From an uncultured Actinomycetes bacterium (lineage in GTDB: Bacteria; Actinomycetota; Actinomycetes; Nanopelagicales; Nanopelagicaceae), in the NCBI GenBank assembly GCA_903916385.1, contig CAIWWH010000025.1, positions 1 to 40,284 on the forward strand: a stretch of DNA of 40,284 nt, written 5' to 3'. Shown here in pieces: positions 22,435 through 31,432 of this stretch. The stretch's first letter is position 1, and each line of letters opens with the position of its first letter. The position numbers and the translations under genes are program-made. Below the pieces are notes generated by a model. The model was not told where the DNA came from. It did not search any database and saw only the letters and a list, made by a program, of their open reading frames with translations.

Positions 22435-24650
22435 ACTGGCGTAATTACGCCCGTGCTAACTGCCCGACGACGCTTACGCGGCGCCCCTGAGCGTGGTTCA
22501 GCAGGGGTTTCATCCCGAAGAACGGGTGGCGCAACCTCTGCAACAGTCTCGATCTCTTCCGCATCATCGCGAGAGGTAGATGGGACGTAGCGCTGCTCCA
22601 TATCCTTTTCGAGAGCGACCTTGCGGACTGGCTCCGAGTGGATATGAATTCCGCGACCGCCACAGGATTCGCATGTGGTCGAGAAGGCCTCGATGAGGCC
22701 CTGTCCAACGCGCTTGCGGGTCATTTGGACGAGTCCAAGAGAGGTAACTTCGGCAACCTGGTGCTTGGTGCGATCGCGACCTAGACATTCGACAAGTCGA
22801 CGCAGGACCTGATCACGGTTGGATTCCAAAGCCATATCAATGAAGTCGATAACGATGATTCCACCCATATCGCGCAGGCGGAGTTGGCGGGCAATCTCTT
22901 CTGCAGCCTCCAAGTTGTTCTTGGTCACGGTCTCTTCGAGATTTCCACCCTTACCGATGAACTTTCCAGTGTTGACGTCGATCACGATCATGGCTTCGGT
23001 CCGGTCGATAACCAGGGATCCGCCAGAGGGGAGGTAAACCTTGCGATCAAATGCCTTTGCTAGTTGCTCTTCAATACGATTTTCAGCGAAGAGGTCGCGA
23101 GCGCCACTCCACTTCTCAATCTTGGCGGTGAGCTCAGGAGCAATATGTCCTAGATAGTTATTGATGTCATCCCATGCCTCATCACCCTGCACGACCATCT
23201 TGCGGAAATCTTCATTGAAGATATCGCGGATGACGCGGACAGTGAGATCCGGTTCGCTGTAAAGAAGTGAAGGAGCCGAAGTTGAAGGATTTTCTGCCTT
23301 CTCCTGAATGTCATCCCATTGCGCCTTGAGGCGAATGACATCGCGCTCGAGCTCTTCTTCACTCGCTCCCTCTGAAGCAGTTCTGACAATTACGCCGGCC
23401 TCCTCGGGGATCAAATTCTTCAAAATTGATTTCAAACGGCTGCGCTCTTGATCGGGAAGGCGACGACTAATTCCGCTCATCGCTCCGCCTGGAACGTAGA
23501 CAAGGTAACGACCTGGAAGCGAGATCTGCGAGGTTAGGCGCGCACCCTTCTGTCCGATCGGATCCTTTGTGACCTGAACTAATACTGATTGACCGGTCTT
23601 GAGAACATGCTCAATTTTGCGGGTCTGGCCCTCGGCAATACCTGCGGCATCCCAATTAACTTCACCGGCATAGAGAACAGCGTTGCGACCCTTGCCAATA
23701 TCGACGAAGGCAGCTTCCATTGATGGAAGAACATTCTGCACGCGACCAAGGTAAACGTTGCCGACATACGAGATATTGCTATTTCGGTTGACGTAGTGCT
23801 CGACCATGATCTTGTCTTCAAGAACTGCGATCTGCGTGCGATCGCCAGTCTGGCGGACCAGCATCTCGCGATCGACATTTTCACGGCGAGCTAAGAATTC
23901 TTGTTCAGTGATGATGGTGCCACGACGGCGCGTGAAGTCGCGTGGTGCACGATCATCGCGACGATCTCTGTCGCGGTCACGATCACGGCTACGACCACGA
24001 TCGCGATCGCGCTCACGATTATTTCGAGAAGGACGTTCAGTGCGGGTCGGTGAACTCTCACGTGGTGGGCGGACCTTTACAACGGTAACGACGCCATCTT
24101 CTTCAACGGTCTCGCCAGCCTCAACACCTTCGCCCTTAGCGCGACGGCGACGACGGCGACGATGTGTCGTGCCATCGGCGTTAAGACCATCCTCTTCACC
24201 ATCTAAGGAATCTGGATCGAGCGTTTCGCCATCTTCATTAACAGGATCTTCCGCAGAGCCTTCTCCTGTTGGGCGGCGGCGGCCGCGGCCACCCCGACGA
24301 CGACGGCGGCGCTGCTCTTGATCTTCACTTTCAGCCGGTCCCGCTGAGGGGGAATCTTCCGCCTCGGCGGCTGCGACTGCTCGAGGGGGACGCGCCTTCT
24401 TGGGTGCGACTTCGATAGGCGCCTCTTGAAATAGTGGAACTGGAACCGGGGTGGTGGCCTTTTTGACCTTTGCCGGGGCTACCGACTCCGTCGGAACTTC
24501 AGCGATGACCTTCTTAGCCGCGCGCTTGGCCGCTGGCTTGCTCTCTTGCGTATCAGTGGAGGAGTCAGAAGTTACTTCTGCTGCACCCTCACTCTTTGTC
24601 GCAGCGGGTTTAGCCGCGCGCTTACGCGATTTCTTTGGCTCTGGCGCCAT
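22431..24650 (-). CDS. rne: Ribonuclease E/G
   Basis: Single-strand endoribonuclease for mRNA decay and rRNA processing. The 739 residues have a disordered N-terminal extension of about 240 residues, rich in Lys, Ala, Arg and Glu, including an Arg-Asp repeat tract. The catalytic core contains an S1 domain (about 292-370, ISYVGNVYLGRVQNVLP), the catalytic Asp motifs MIVIDVNTGKF and GGIIVIDFIDM, and the zinc-link CESCGGRG. A basic tail of about 60 residues follows. The extension before the core is typical of actinobacterial RNase E/G. The last codons form the palindrome GGCGTAATTACGCC. It precedes rplU-rpmA-obg as in other actinobacteria. Confidence 0.95.
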   Translation of the reverse strand: MAPEPKKSRKRAAKPAATKSEGAAEVTSDSSTDTQESKPAAKRAAKKVIAEVPTESVAPAKVKKATTPVPVPLFQEAPIEVAPKKARPPRAVAAAEAEDSPSAGPAESEDQEQRRRRRRGGRGRRRPTGEGSAEDPVNEDGETLDPDSLDGEEDGLNADGTTHRRRRRRRAKGEGVEAGETVEEDGVVTVVKVRPPRESSPTRTERPSRNNRERDRDRGRSRDRDRDRDRRDDRAPRDFTRRRGTIITEQEFLARRENVDREMLVRQTGDRTQIAVLEDKIMVEHYVNRNSNISYVGNVYLGRVQNVLPSMEAAFVDIGKGRNAVLYAGEVNWDAAGIAEGQTRKIEHVLKTGQSVLVQVTKDPIGQKGARLTSQISLPGRYLVYVPGGAMSGISRRLPDQERSRLKSILKNLIPEEAGVIVRTASEGASEEELERDVIRLKAQWDDIQEKAENPSTSAPSLLYSEPDLTVRVIRDIFNEDFRKMVVQGDEAWDDINNYLGHIAPELTAKIEKWSGARDLFAENRIEEQLAKAFDRKVYLPSGGSLVIDRTEAMIVIDVNTGKFIGKGGNLEETVTKNNLEAAEEIARQLRLRDMGGIIVIDFIDMALESNRDQVLRRLVECLGRDRTKHQVAEVTSLGLVQMTRKRVGQGLIEAFSTTCESCGGRGIHIHSEPVRKVALEKDMEQRYVPSTSRDDAEEIETVAEVAPPVLRDETPAEPRSGAPRKRRRAVSTGVITPV

Positions 24651-24762
24651 AAAACAAATCCTCTTCTAAATAATTCTCTAAAAAACCTGGTTTAAATCCT
24701 GACAAAAACCTCAAATTTCCCAATTTCGCGGCGGGCGATTCGCGCTGAAATCCTGAAATCTT
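24651..24762 (-). promoter_or_regulatory. AT-rich 5' UTR of rne
   Basis: The predicted transcript has a leader of about 112 nt. It starts with a tandem exact 8-mer (GATTTCAG twice, 24745-24760) and continues with U-rich runs including GGTTTTTG and GGTTTTTTAGAG. GGTTT and AAACC segments can pair in more than one way. RNase E genes are often autoregulated through cleavage of a U-rich leader. That is known for other bacteria and only inferred here. Confidence 0.35.
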
Positions 24763-24768
24763 GACTTA

Positions 24769-24797
24769 AGTATCGCAGATGGATGGCTGATAGCCAA
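24769..24797 (-). promoter_or_regulatory. Candidate rne promoter
   Basis: TTGGCT (-35) and GATACT (-10) are separated by 17 bases in the 154-base gap between rodA and rne. The -35 box overlaps the palindrome TGGCTATCAGCCA (24784-24796), which could be an operator or a weak rodA end hairpin. Confidence 0.5.
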
Positions 24798-24804
24798 TTT
24801 GACG

Positions 24805-25956
24805 CTACCGAGAGCGCAGATGGACATTTTGGAGGAGGCCAAAGCCCACCAGAGTGGCGAACATGGAGGATCCCCCGTAGGAGATAAAGGGCAGGGGTAC
24901 CCCCGTCATCGGCATCAACCCCATAGCCATCCCGATATTTTCGAAGGTCTGGAAGGCAAACCAGGCGATCACCCCAACGCAGACCAACCTGCCGAAGAGA
25001 TCATTGGTGCGCTGGGCGATCAAGAACGCTCGCCAGAAGAAGAGGCCAAAGAAGAGGAGCATCAGCCCAGATCCGAGAAAGCCGGTCTCCTCCCCTGCCA
25101 CTGTAAAGATGAAGTCAGTCTGTTGTTCAGGGACGAAGCGGCCATTGGTCTGTGGTCCGTGGAAGAGGCCGCGACCCAAGATTCCGCCGGAACCGATGGT
25201 TATACGAGCCTGCCGAAGTTGATATCCACTTTGCTGCGGATCTGCAGTTGGATCAACGAATGATTGCAATCTCTTGATCTGATACTCGCTCACAACGCCA
25301 GCTTTGATCGCGACAAACCCACCAAGGATTGCCAGCAAAAGCAGTCCAACTATCCAACGAGTAGGAGCTCCAGAAACTGCGATCATGATGACGATCGCTG
25401 CGCTGATAATGAGTGTCGTGCCAAGATCAGGTTGCAACATGATGAGCATGATGGGAACTGCAGCGACGGCGAGTGATCGGAGAACATCTCGATCAGTTGG
25501 ATCAGCGCTCGCCCCATCGCGCTCTGCAAGCACCATTGCGATTCCAAGGATGATGGAGATCTTTGCTAGTTCAGCTGGTTGAATCTGAAAACCTCCGGGC
25601 AGTCCAATCCACGCCTTCGCTCCGTTTACGGTTGAGCCAACTCCTGGAGTTAATACTGCGATGAGTCCAAGAACTCCCAGTCCCCAGACGATCGGGGTAT
25701 AGGCACGTAACAATCGGTAGTCAATAAGTGTCGTTCCATATGCCAGCGCCAAACCAATAACGATATTGATGATGTGTCGCTTCAAGTAATACTGTGGGTC
25801 CAGATGTTGCGAGGCAAACCAATTCTTTGTCGCCGCATAAACCAAAACTGTTCCAAAGGCCAGCAGAGATAACGTGGCGAAAGTTAACCAACGGTCGTAA
25901 CCTGCCAGATTTCGAAAGCGACCCTGATTGCGAGTGCGACTGCGATATGTAGTCAT
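24805..25956 (-). CDS. rodA: Peptidoglycan glycosyltransferase RodA (SEDS family)
   Basis: Membrane SEDS polymerase that makes glycan strands for cell elongation with its partner PBP2. The 383 residues carry about ten membrane segments. Family landmarks are GGFQIQPAELAKISIILGIA, the QPDLGTTLII segment with the catalytic-type Asp, and the C-terminal TGVPLPFISYGGSSM. RodA rather than FtsW is supported by the operon with mrdA and mreBCD. The start overlaps mrdA by 4 bases (ATGA). Confidence 0.93.
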   Translation of the reverse strand: MTTYRSRTRNQGRFRNLAGYDRWLTFATLSLLAFGTVLVYAATKNWFASQHLDPQYYLKRHIINIVIGLALAYGTTLIDYRLLRAYTPIVWGLGVLGLIAVLTPGVGSTVNGAKAWIGLPGGFQIQPAELAKISIILGIAMVLAERDGASADPTDRDVLRSLAVAAVPIMLIMLQPDLGTTLIISAAIVIMIAVSGAPTRWIVGLLLLAILGGFVAIKAGVVSEYQIKRLQSFVDPTADPQQSGYQLRQARITIGSGGILGRGLFHGPQTNGRFVPEQQTDFIFTVAGEETGFLGSGLMLLFFGLFFWRAFLIAQRTNDLFGRLVCVGVIAWFAFQTFENIGMAMGLMPMTGVPLPFISYGGSSMFATLVGFGLLQNVHLRSR

Positions 25957-28040
25957 GGTGTCTTCACCGTCGCATTTCTGAGATCGATTTTAGGAAGAGT
26001 ACTAGGTGGAGCGCCGTTGGGAAAGATTGCCTTCTTTGGATCAACCGTATTTCCTGTGACTCCAAAGAGCGCGTTGTAAATCTCCTTTACGCCGACGGCT
26101 GAGGTAGAAGCACCATATCCGCCCTGGCTCACCATCATCACAACCGCATACTCAGGCTTATTTGATGGTGCGTAAGAGGCGAACCAAGAAGTTGGATCCT
26201 TCGCGGTTCCATTGGCATTTCGGCCCTGTACCTGTCCCGTTCCCGTCTTACCGCTGACTTGAATGGGGTAATTTCCGAATACCCCTGCGGCGGTTCCCGA
26301 TGTAGCAACGGCACGAAGAGCTCCGTGCAAAAAGTTGAGAGTGCTCGTAGAAGCAGGGATGAGTCCGTTCTCCTGTGGCTGAATTTCCTGCAACACAGTT
26401 CCATCGGGCTTCACGATCGCACGAGCTACCTCTGGTTTGAAGAGGATTCCACCGTTGGCAACGGCAGCATAGACATCTGTCATCTGCAATGGAGTCATCA
26501 AGACATCTCCCTGCCCGATAGCGAAGTTGATCGCATCACCGGCACGAACTATGTACCCGTCGGTGCAATCCTCTTTAGCAATTGCGATCAAGAAGGGAGT
26601 GAGGTCAGCTGGCTTAGCCCGCGAGGTGTAATTGCAGTAGAAGTTCTTATTCTCCTTGTAATAAGCCAACTTCCAAGCGCGATCGGGCAAGCGTCCGGAT
26701 GCCTCTGAAGGAAGATCAATGCCTGTTGGTTGTCCTACTCCAAATGCCGCAGCATTCTTGAAGAAGAAGTCGTTTGGGTTACTCTTGGGATGCAGACCAC
26801 CATCTTTCACCCATTGGTCGTAACCAATCTGATACCAGATCGTGTCACATGAGACGGCGATCGCAGTCTGCAAAGACATGCTTCCAGAAACCTTGGTGTC
26901 ATCATTGTGGAATGTTTGATTTCCAAACTTGATGGAGTATGGACAGTTGTAGTTTGCATTGAGGTCATAACCCGCATGAGACGCAGCGGCAACTGAGAGG
27001 ACCTTGAATGCAGAGGCGGGGGCATAGGTACCATCGATCGCGCGGGAGAGTGCTGGCACGCCATCCGCATCACTAAAGAGCGCCGTTGCCTGTGCAGTGG
27101 TCAGGCCCTTCTGCCAAATATTTGGATCATAAGTTGGATACGAAGCCATCGCCAATATCCGCCCGGTATGGACATCCATAACGATTGCGGCACCCGAGTC
27201 AGCTTTATTTCCTTGGGCCCGGGCGCTCAGAACTGAACTCGCCAGAGCTTGCTCCGTGGCCGCTTGCAACTTGGCATTGATATTGGTGACGATATTATTT
27301 CCGGCTACCGGAGCGGTCGTCGTAGCTGTGCGCGTTATGTTTTCGGTGCGATCAACAATAACTGTTTTAATTCCAGGAGTGCCCTGTAAATATTGGTCGT
27401 ACTGCGCTTCAAGTCCAGTCTTTCCAACTGTCTCATTGAGGTAGTACTGCTTGCTGGTGTTAGCTAAATCTGCGGTCGTAATTGAACCAACATATCCCAA
27501 GACGTGAGCTGCATTTTCTCCAGCGAGTGATGGGTAACTTCTAATTGGTACAGGTGATGCACTGATGCCAGGGTAGATATCTGGGTTTTCCAGAATCTTC
27601 AGCGCCTGCACCTGTGTTGCCTCTTTAGTGACTGGAATTGGTTGATAGAGCGTTCCATTCCAGCAACCCGTGCGTTTTCCAAATGCGATCTCACCGCATA
27701 GACGGGTTCGGGTGTATAGGTCGCTGTAGGCAATTCCCATAAGAGATGCGACCCGCTCTAAGACTGCTTGACCTTTATCTGGCATCTTGCCGAGAACGCT
27801 GCGATCAACAGTGATGACCATGCCCGGACGATCCATCGCCATCGGGAGACCAGTGTCATCAACAATTGCGCCTCGGACTGCTGGCGTCACGATGTCGCGA
27901 CTTTGAATACTCAGAGCGGCGTTCTGATATTTGAGGCCGGCGGCTACTTGCAGGTAGAAGAGCCGTCCCAACATCGCGAGGACAAGTGAGAGAACAAGCA
28001 TCTGCACCACGATGAGATTGAGTCTGGAACGTTGACTCAT
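25953..28040 (-). CDS. mrdA: Penicillin-binding protein 2 (elongation transpeptidase)
   Basis: Class B PBP that crosslinks peptidoglycan made by RodA. The 695 residues have one N-terminal membrane anchor (about 8-28), a pedestal/dimerisation domain, and a transpeptidase domain. The active-site motifs are S343-x-x-K346 (PASAFKVLS), S397-C-D (SxN position, AVSCDTIWY) and K598-T-G (SGKTGTGQVQG). There are several cysteines outside the active site. It overlaps mreD by one base and rodA by four, so stoichiometry is translationally linked. The SxD variant of the second motif is common in PBP2. Confidence 0.94.
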   Translation of the reverse strand: MSQRSRLNLIVVQMLVLSLVLAMLGRLFYLQVAAGLKYQNAALSIQSRDIVTPAVRGAIVDDTGLPMAMDRPGMVITVDRSVLGKMPDKGQAVLERVASLMGIAYSDLYTRTRLCGEIAFGKRTGCWNGTLYQPIPVTKEATQVQALKILENPDIYPGISASPVPIRSYPSLAGENAAHVLGYVGSITTADLANTSKQYYLNETVGKTGLEAQYDQYLQGTPGIKTVIVDRTENITRTATTTAPVAGNNIVTNINAKLQAATEQALASSVLSARAQGNKADSGAAIVMDVHTGRILAMASYPTYDPNIWQKGLTTAQATALFSDADGVPALSRAIDGTYAPASAFKVLSVAAASHAGYDLNANYNCPYSIKFGNQTFHNDDTKVSGSMSLQTAIAVSCDTIWYQIGYDQWVKDGGLHPKSNPNDFFFKNAAAFGVGQPTGIDLPSEASGRLPDRAWKLAYYKENKNFYCNYTSRAKPADLTPFLIAIAKEDCTDGYIVRAGDAINFAIGQGDVLMTPLQMTDVYAAVANGGILFKPEVARAIVKPDGTVLQEIQPQENGLIPASTSTLNFLHGALRAVATSGTAAGVFGNYPIQVSGKTGTGQVQGRNANGTAKDPTSWFASYAPSNKPEYAVVMMVSQGGYGASTSAVGVKEIYNALFGVTGNTVDPKKAIFPNGAPPSTLPKIDLRNATVKTP

Positions 28041-28558
28041 TAGCGTTCCCTCGCAGTTAAGGAGTACTCACGGACGCGCTCTAGAGCAGGCAGGAACATG
28101 GGGGTGAAGACCAGAGTCCAGATCGTGTTGCCGAGTAGGACTTTGCCATCGTGGCCGAGGGAGCCATTCTGCTCGCCGAGGAGCGCCCCAAAAGCTAAAT
28201 AAGTGACCAGTGCAATCGCGACGCCACCGGCAACAAATAAGACAAAGGTGATTGGCGACGAGGTTAGGTCAGCGATCGAATCACGATTAACAGCGAAGAG
28301 AAATCCAATGCCAGTCAGGATGAGGGCCCATTGGCCAAAGGGTGCATTCGAGGTTGGCGATAGGTCGAGCACGATTCCAGCCAAGAAGCCTGTGACAAGG
28401 GCACCATTGTGATCTTCAAAGGCGATGAGTGAGATCGCAATTGCTAGGTATAGCGAAAAACCTGAAAGTGGGAAGTGAATCAGTGAAACCGCAGACTCTT
28501 GAATAACAAAGAGGGCAAAGAAGAAGCCCAGTGTCGTAAAGATTCGAGTCGGACTCAT
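28040..28558 (-). CDS. mreD: Rod-shape determining membrane protein MreD
   Basis: Small polytopic component of the elongation complex. The 172 residues have about five hydrophobic segments, including TGFLAGIVLDLSPTSNAPFGQWAL, which resembles the conserved MreD loop. The sequence is weakly conserved, so position between mreC and mrdA carries much of the weight. Start and stop abut or overlap the neighbours. Confidence 0.88.
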   Translation of the reverse strand: MSPTRIFTTLGFFFALFVIQESAVSLIHFPLSGFSLYLAIAISLIAFEDHNGALVTGFLAGIVLDLSPTSNAPFGQWALILTGIGFLFAVNRDSIADLTSSPITFVLFVAGGVAIALVTYLAFGALLGEQNGSLGHDGKVLLGNTIWTLVFTPMFLPALERVREYSLTARER

Positions 28559-29539
28559 CTACTTCTTCTTTGTCGCTACCGATGAAGGAGTTGAAGTTGG
28601 AGTCGGGATAGCTGAAGCAGTTGCACCGGGCGAGAGCAGTGGGATGGGGGCAGGAGTCACATAGACAGTGACTACTGGATTAGGAGTGGGAAGAATTGGA
28701 GTTGTCGGCGCAGTTGTAGGTGCAGAGACGATCACTGAGACAACGCCAAGATCATTGAGGTTGGCATAGGAATTAACGGTGGCAGTTTGCGTAAGTGTTC
28801 CGGTTGAATCATCAACTGATGTAACAACACCGACAGGTACGCCAGGAACAAAAGGCTTATTTCCGGCCGAGCCATTGGTTAAAAGGGTGTCGCCGATCTT
28901 GATACTCCCTGAGGGATCGAGCAAGACCAGGGAGTAGTTATTGGAGCCGAGGCCAGATAAGACACCGACGCTCTGGCTACGCGCGATACGCACCCCGACT
29001 CTAAAACTTGGATCGCTCATCAAAAGAACGATGGCTGAGCTACTGGTTGTAGTTTTAACAACTCCAATCAACCCATTCTGCGATATCACGGTCATGTTGG
29101 AGCGAATACCGCTTGAACTGCCGGAATCAATTGTGATTGTCTGCGAGAAGCTAGATGCTGAACCACGGGCTATCACTCGCGCCGCAACCACTTTAAAATT
29201 CCCACGGCCCGCTAGATCAAGTACGCCTTTTAGTTGAGTCAACTGACCTTTAATATCGGCGTTCGTCGCGATTTCAGCCTTTAATAATTTGTTAGTCGCG
29301 AGTTCGTTCTGCAACTCCGCATTCGTCTTACCAAAATTCTTAATATCACCGAAGAAGCGACCGACCGGGGAAAAGATATCTGAAACCGTGCGTTGCACTG
29401 GAGAGAGGATCGTCTGCGATATCGAACGGGAACCCTTGGTGAGATTTACTCCCCGGAGATCCAAAGTAATAAAGAAGAGAGCGGTCACCAATAAAATGAC
29501 GAGCAGTAACCTGGAACGATTACCGCCACCTCGTGCCAC
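28559..29539 (-). CDS. mreC: Rod-shape determining protein MreC
   Basis: Membrane-anchored periplasmic scaffold that activates PBP2-RodA. The 326 residues have an N-terminal membrane helix (about 10-27), a coiled-coil region (ELQNELATNKLLKAEIATN), and the two beta domains with VIARGSASSFSQTITIDSG and QNGLIGVVKTT. About 60 residues rich in Pro, Thr and Ser follow, ending in KKK. The start is GTG (GTGGCACGAGG) after GGGAG. The low-complexity tail is an extension of variable type in actinobacteria. Confidence 0.93.
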   Translation of the reverse strand: MARGGGNRSRLLLVILLVTALFFITLDLRGVNLTKGSRSISQTILSPVQRTVSDIFSPVGRFFGDIKNFGKTNAELQNELATNKLLKAEIATNADIKGQLTQLKGVLDLAGRGNFKVVAARVIARGSASSFSQTITIDSGSSSGIRSNMTVISQNGLIGVVKTTTSSSAIVLLMSDPSFRVGVRIARSQSVGVLSGLGSNNYSLVLLDPSGSIKIGDTLLTNGSAGNKPFVPGVPVGVVTSVDDSTGTLTQTATVNSYANLNDLGVVSVIVSAPTTAPTTPILPTPNPVVTVYVTPAPIPLLSPGATASAIPTPTSTPSSVATKKK

Positions 29540-29569
29540 AGATCTCCCTTAAAGAATAGGTATTAAGAG

Positions 29570-30613
29570 TTAACGGCGTGGCTCAGAGATCAAGACCTTT
29601 TCAAGAGCCTCGAACTCTTCAACACACTTGCCCGAACCTTCGGCGACAGCCTGCAGTGGACGCTCACAGATATGCACTGGCATGCCTGTCTCTTGGCGGA
29701 GGCGCTCATCAAGGCCACGTAGAAGTGCCCCACCACCGGTGAGAACGATTCCACGATCCATGAGATCACTAGCGAGCTCTGGAGGAGTCTTATCGAGAGT
29801 GCTCTTTACGGCGTTAATAATCTGATTGACCGGCTCTTCAAGGGCTTGACGAATCTCTTCGGCGGAGACAAAGATCGTCTTTGGAAGACCTGTTGCGAGA
29901 TCGCGACCCCGAATTTCAGCATCAAGTTCGCCAGGCAACTTATAAGCCGATCCGATGGCCATCTTGATCTCTTCTGCCGTGCGCTCACCAAGGAGCAGCG
30001 AGTATTCGCGCTTCACCCAATCGATGATGGCCTGGTCGAGTTCATCGCCACCAATACGGATCGAGAGAGACACAACAATTCCACCAAGGGAGATAACTGC
30101 TACTTCGGTTGTTCCTCCACCGATATCGACAACCATGTTCCCGGTTGGCTCGTGGATCGGTAAGCCTGCGCCAATTGCGGCAGCCATTGGCTCTTCGATG
30201 ATGTAAACCTTACGTGCACCTGCGGCATAACCTGCGTCTTTAACCGCGCGCTGCTCAACGCCAGTAATACCTGAGGGAACACATACGACGATTCTTGGCT
30301 TTGCCAAGTAGCGACGACGATGCACCTTCTGAATGAAGTAGCGCAACATACGCTCAGTGGTATCAAAGTCTGCAATAACTCCATCGCGCAGTGGACGGAT
30401 AGCGACAATATTGCCAGGGGTACGACCGATCATCCGCTTGGCTTCGATACCAACAGCCAAGATCGCGCCAGTATCTTGATTGATTGCAACGACGCTAGGC
30501 TCATTGAGAACAATTCCGCGGCCACGGACATAGACCAAGGTGTTGGCTGTGCCAAGATCAACCGCCATATCGCGGCCGATAAATGACATACGGCTCGGCT
30601 TTTGTTTGCTCAC
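29570..30613 (-). CDS. mreB: Actin-like rod-shape protein MreB
   Basis: Filament-forming ATPase that guides lateral wall synthesis. It has the phosphate-1 motif [23 protein letters not shown], the phosphate-2 region [27 protein letters not shown] and the adenosine motif [14 protein letters not shown]. The GTG at 30613 gives 347 residues and is preceded by AAAGG. The internal ATG ([12 protein letters not shown], 8 codons in) gives the start usual in other actinobacteria and cannot be excluded. It follows ndk after 12 bases. Confidence 0.96.
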   Translation of the reverse strand: MSKQKPSRMSFIGRDMAVDLGTANTLVYVRGRGIVLNEPSVVAINQDTGAILAVGIEAKRMIGRTPGNIVAIRPLRDGVIADFDTTERMLRYFIQKVHRRRYLAKPRIVVCVPSGITGVEQRAVKDAGYAAGARKVYIIEEPMAAAIGAGLPIHEPTGNMVVDIGGGTTEVAVISLGGIVVSLSIRIGGDELDQAIIDWVKREYSLLLGERTAEEIKMAIGSAYKLPGELDAEIRGRDLATGLPKTIFVSAEEIRQALEEPVNQIINAVKSTLDKTPPELASDLMDRGIVLTGGGALLRGLDERLRQETGMPVHICERPLQAVAEGSGKCVEEFEALEKVLISEPRR

Positions 30614-30625
30614 AAGAGACCTTTC

Positions 30626-31042
30626 TTAGAGTTCAGGGAAGAAGATGCTGATTTCGCGAGTTGCAGATTCTACCGAATCTGAACCATGGACAATGTTTTG
30701 AACTACTTTGGTTCCTTGATCGCGGGCGAGATCACCACGTATGGTTCCGGGTTCCGCAACAGTCGGATCTGTTGCACCTGCCAACTTTCGAAATCCTTCG
30801 ATGACGCGATTGCCTTCTGCGATTAAAGCGACGATAGGGCCTGATGCCATGAATTCAACGAGCGGTTCAAAGAATGGCTTGCCTTCGTGCTCGGCGTAAT
30901 GACGAACAAGGAGTTCGCGATCTGCGCTCATCATTTTAAGAGCAACGATCGTGTAACCCTTCGTCTCAATTCGAGATAGAACTTCGCCGACCAGATTGCG
31001 CTTTACGCCGTCCGGTTTGACCAAGATCAGGGTTCTCTCCAT
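30626..31042 (-). CDS. ndk: Nucleoside diphosphate kinase
   Basis: Balances NTP and dNTP pools by gamma-phosphate transfer through a phosphohistidine. The 138 residues start RTLILVKPDGVKRNLVGE and contain the active-site His (H119) in NIVHGSDSVESA. The length is standard. There is no Shine-Dalgarno before the ATG. Instead TACACT ends exactly 6 bases upstream, so the mRNA is probably leaderless. It lies downstream of folC and DUF4233 as in other actinobacteria, and 12 bases before mreB, so the wall-elongation genes may share its transcript. Confidence 0.97.
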   Translation of the reverse strand: MERTLILVKPDGVKRNLVGEVLSRIETKGYTIVALKMMSADRELLVRHYAEHEGKPFFEPLVEFMASGPIVALIAEGNRVIEGFRKLAGATDPTVAEPGTIRGDLARDQGTKVVQNIVHGSDSVESATREISIFFPEL

Positions 31043-31048
31043 GGCGCA

Positions 31049-31054
31049 AGTGTA
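31049..31054 (-). promoter_or_regulatory. -10 box of a probable leaderless ndk promoter
   Basis: TACACT (TANNNT) is followed by TGCGCC and then the ndk ATG. This puts the predicted +1 on the start codon. The -35 region (TATTAG at 17 bases) is poor. The box lies in the 57-base gap after the DUF4233 gene. Confidence 0.5.
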
Positions 31055-31099
31055 TTAGGTACTTCGCGAGGCTAATAATTGGAGCGATTTCCCTGCCGT

Positions 31100-31432
31100 T
31101 TACTCCTTTGGAGGGTTCGCCAAAAGTGCAGCCCTGATTGCCTCGCCCTTGCGACCTATATAAAAAGCACACACCCAAAGCACAGCAAAGAGTCCGCCGA
31201 GGAAATACATAGCGGGAACAACTACCCCATAGGCGATGAGGGCCACCTGCCAGATCGTGCCGAGGTACCAACCCGTCATCTTCTTCATGGCTCCGGCGGT
31301 GAGGAGGATTGCAACGGCTAAGGCACCTCCGAGGGAGAGCGCCAGTGCGCCGTGGCTCTCCATGGCCAGCAAGAGTGCAAATCCCATGACAAGAAATTCC
31401 ATCGCAAGGACGGCGGAGCCTAAGACTCTCAT
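31100..31432 (-). CDS. DUF4233-type small membrane protein
   Basis: Function unknown. The ORF-track start at 31546 runs inside folC. The ATG at 31432 overlaps the folC stop by 4 bases (ATGA) and gives a compact 110-residue protein beginning MRVLGSAVLAMEFLVMGF. It has about four membrane segments and a short charged C-terminus (YIGRKGEAIRAALLANPPKE). Small membrane proteins of this type sit between folC and ndk in many actinobacteria, for example mycobacteria. The family name rests on that position and on the membrane pattern. Confidence 0.82.
   Translation of the reverse strand: MRVLGSAVLAMEFLVMGFALLLAMESHGALALSLGGALAVAILLTAGAMKKMTGWYLGTIWQVALIAYGVVVPAMYFLGGLFAVLWVCAFYIGRKGEAIRAALLANPPKE

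Noticed and set aside
23911-24110. Short repeats resembling a CRISPR or VNTR in rne
   Set aside because: The repeated cgatcgcg/cgatcacg units are in-frame codons for the Arg-Asp tract of RNase E, with no spacer structure.
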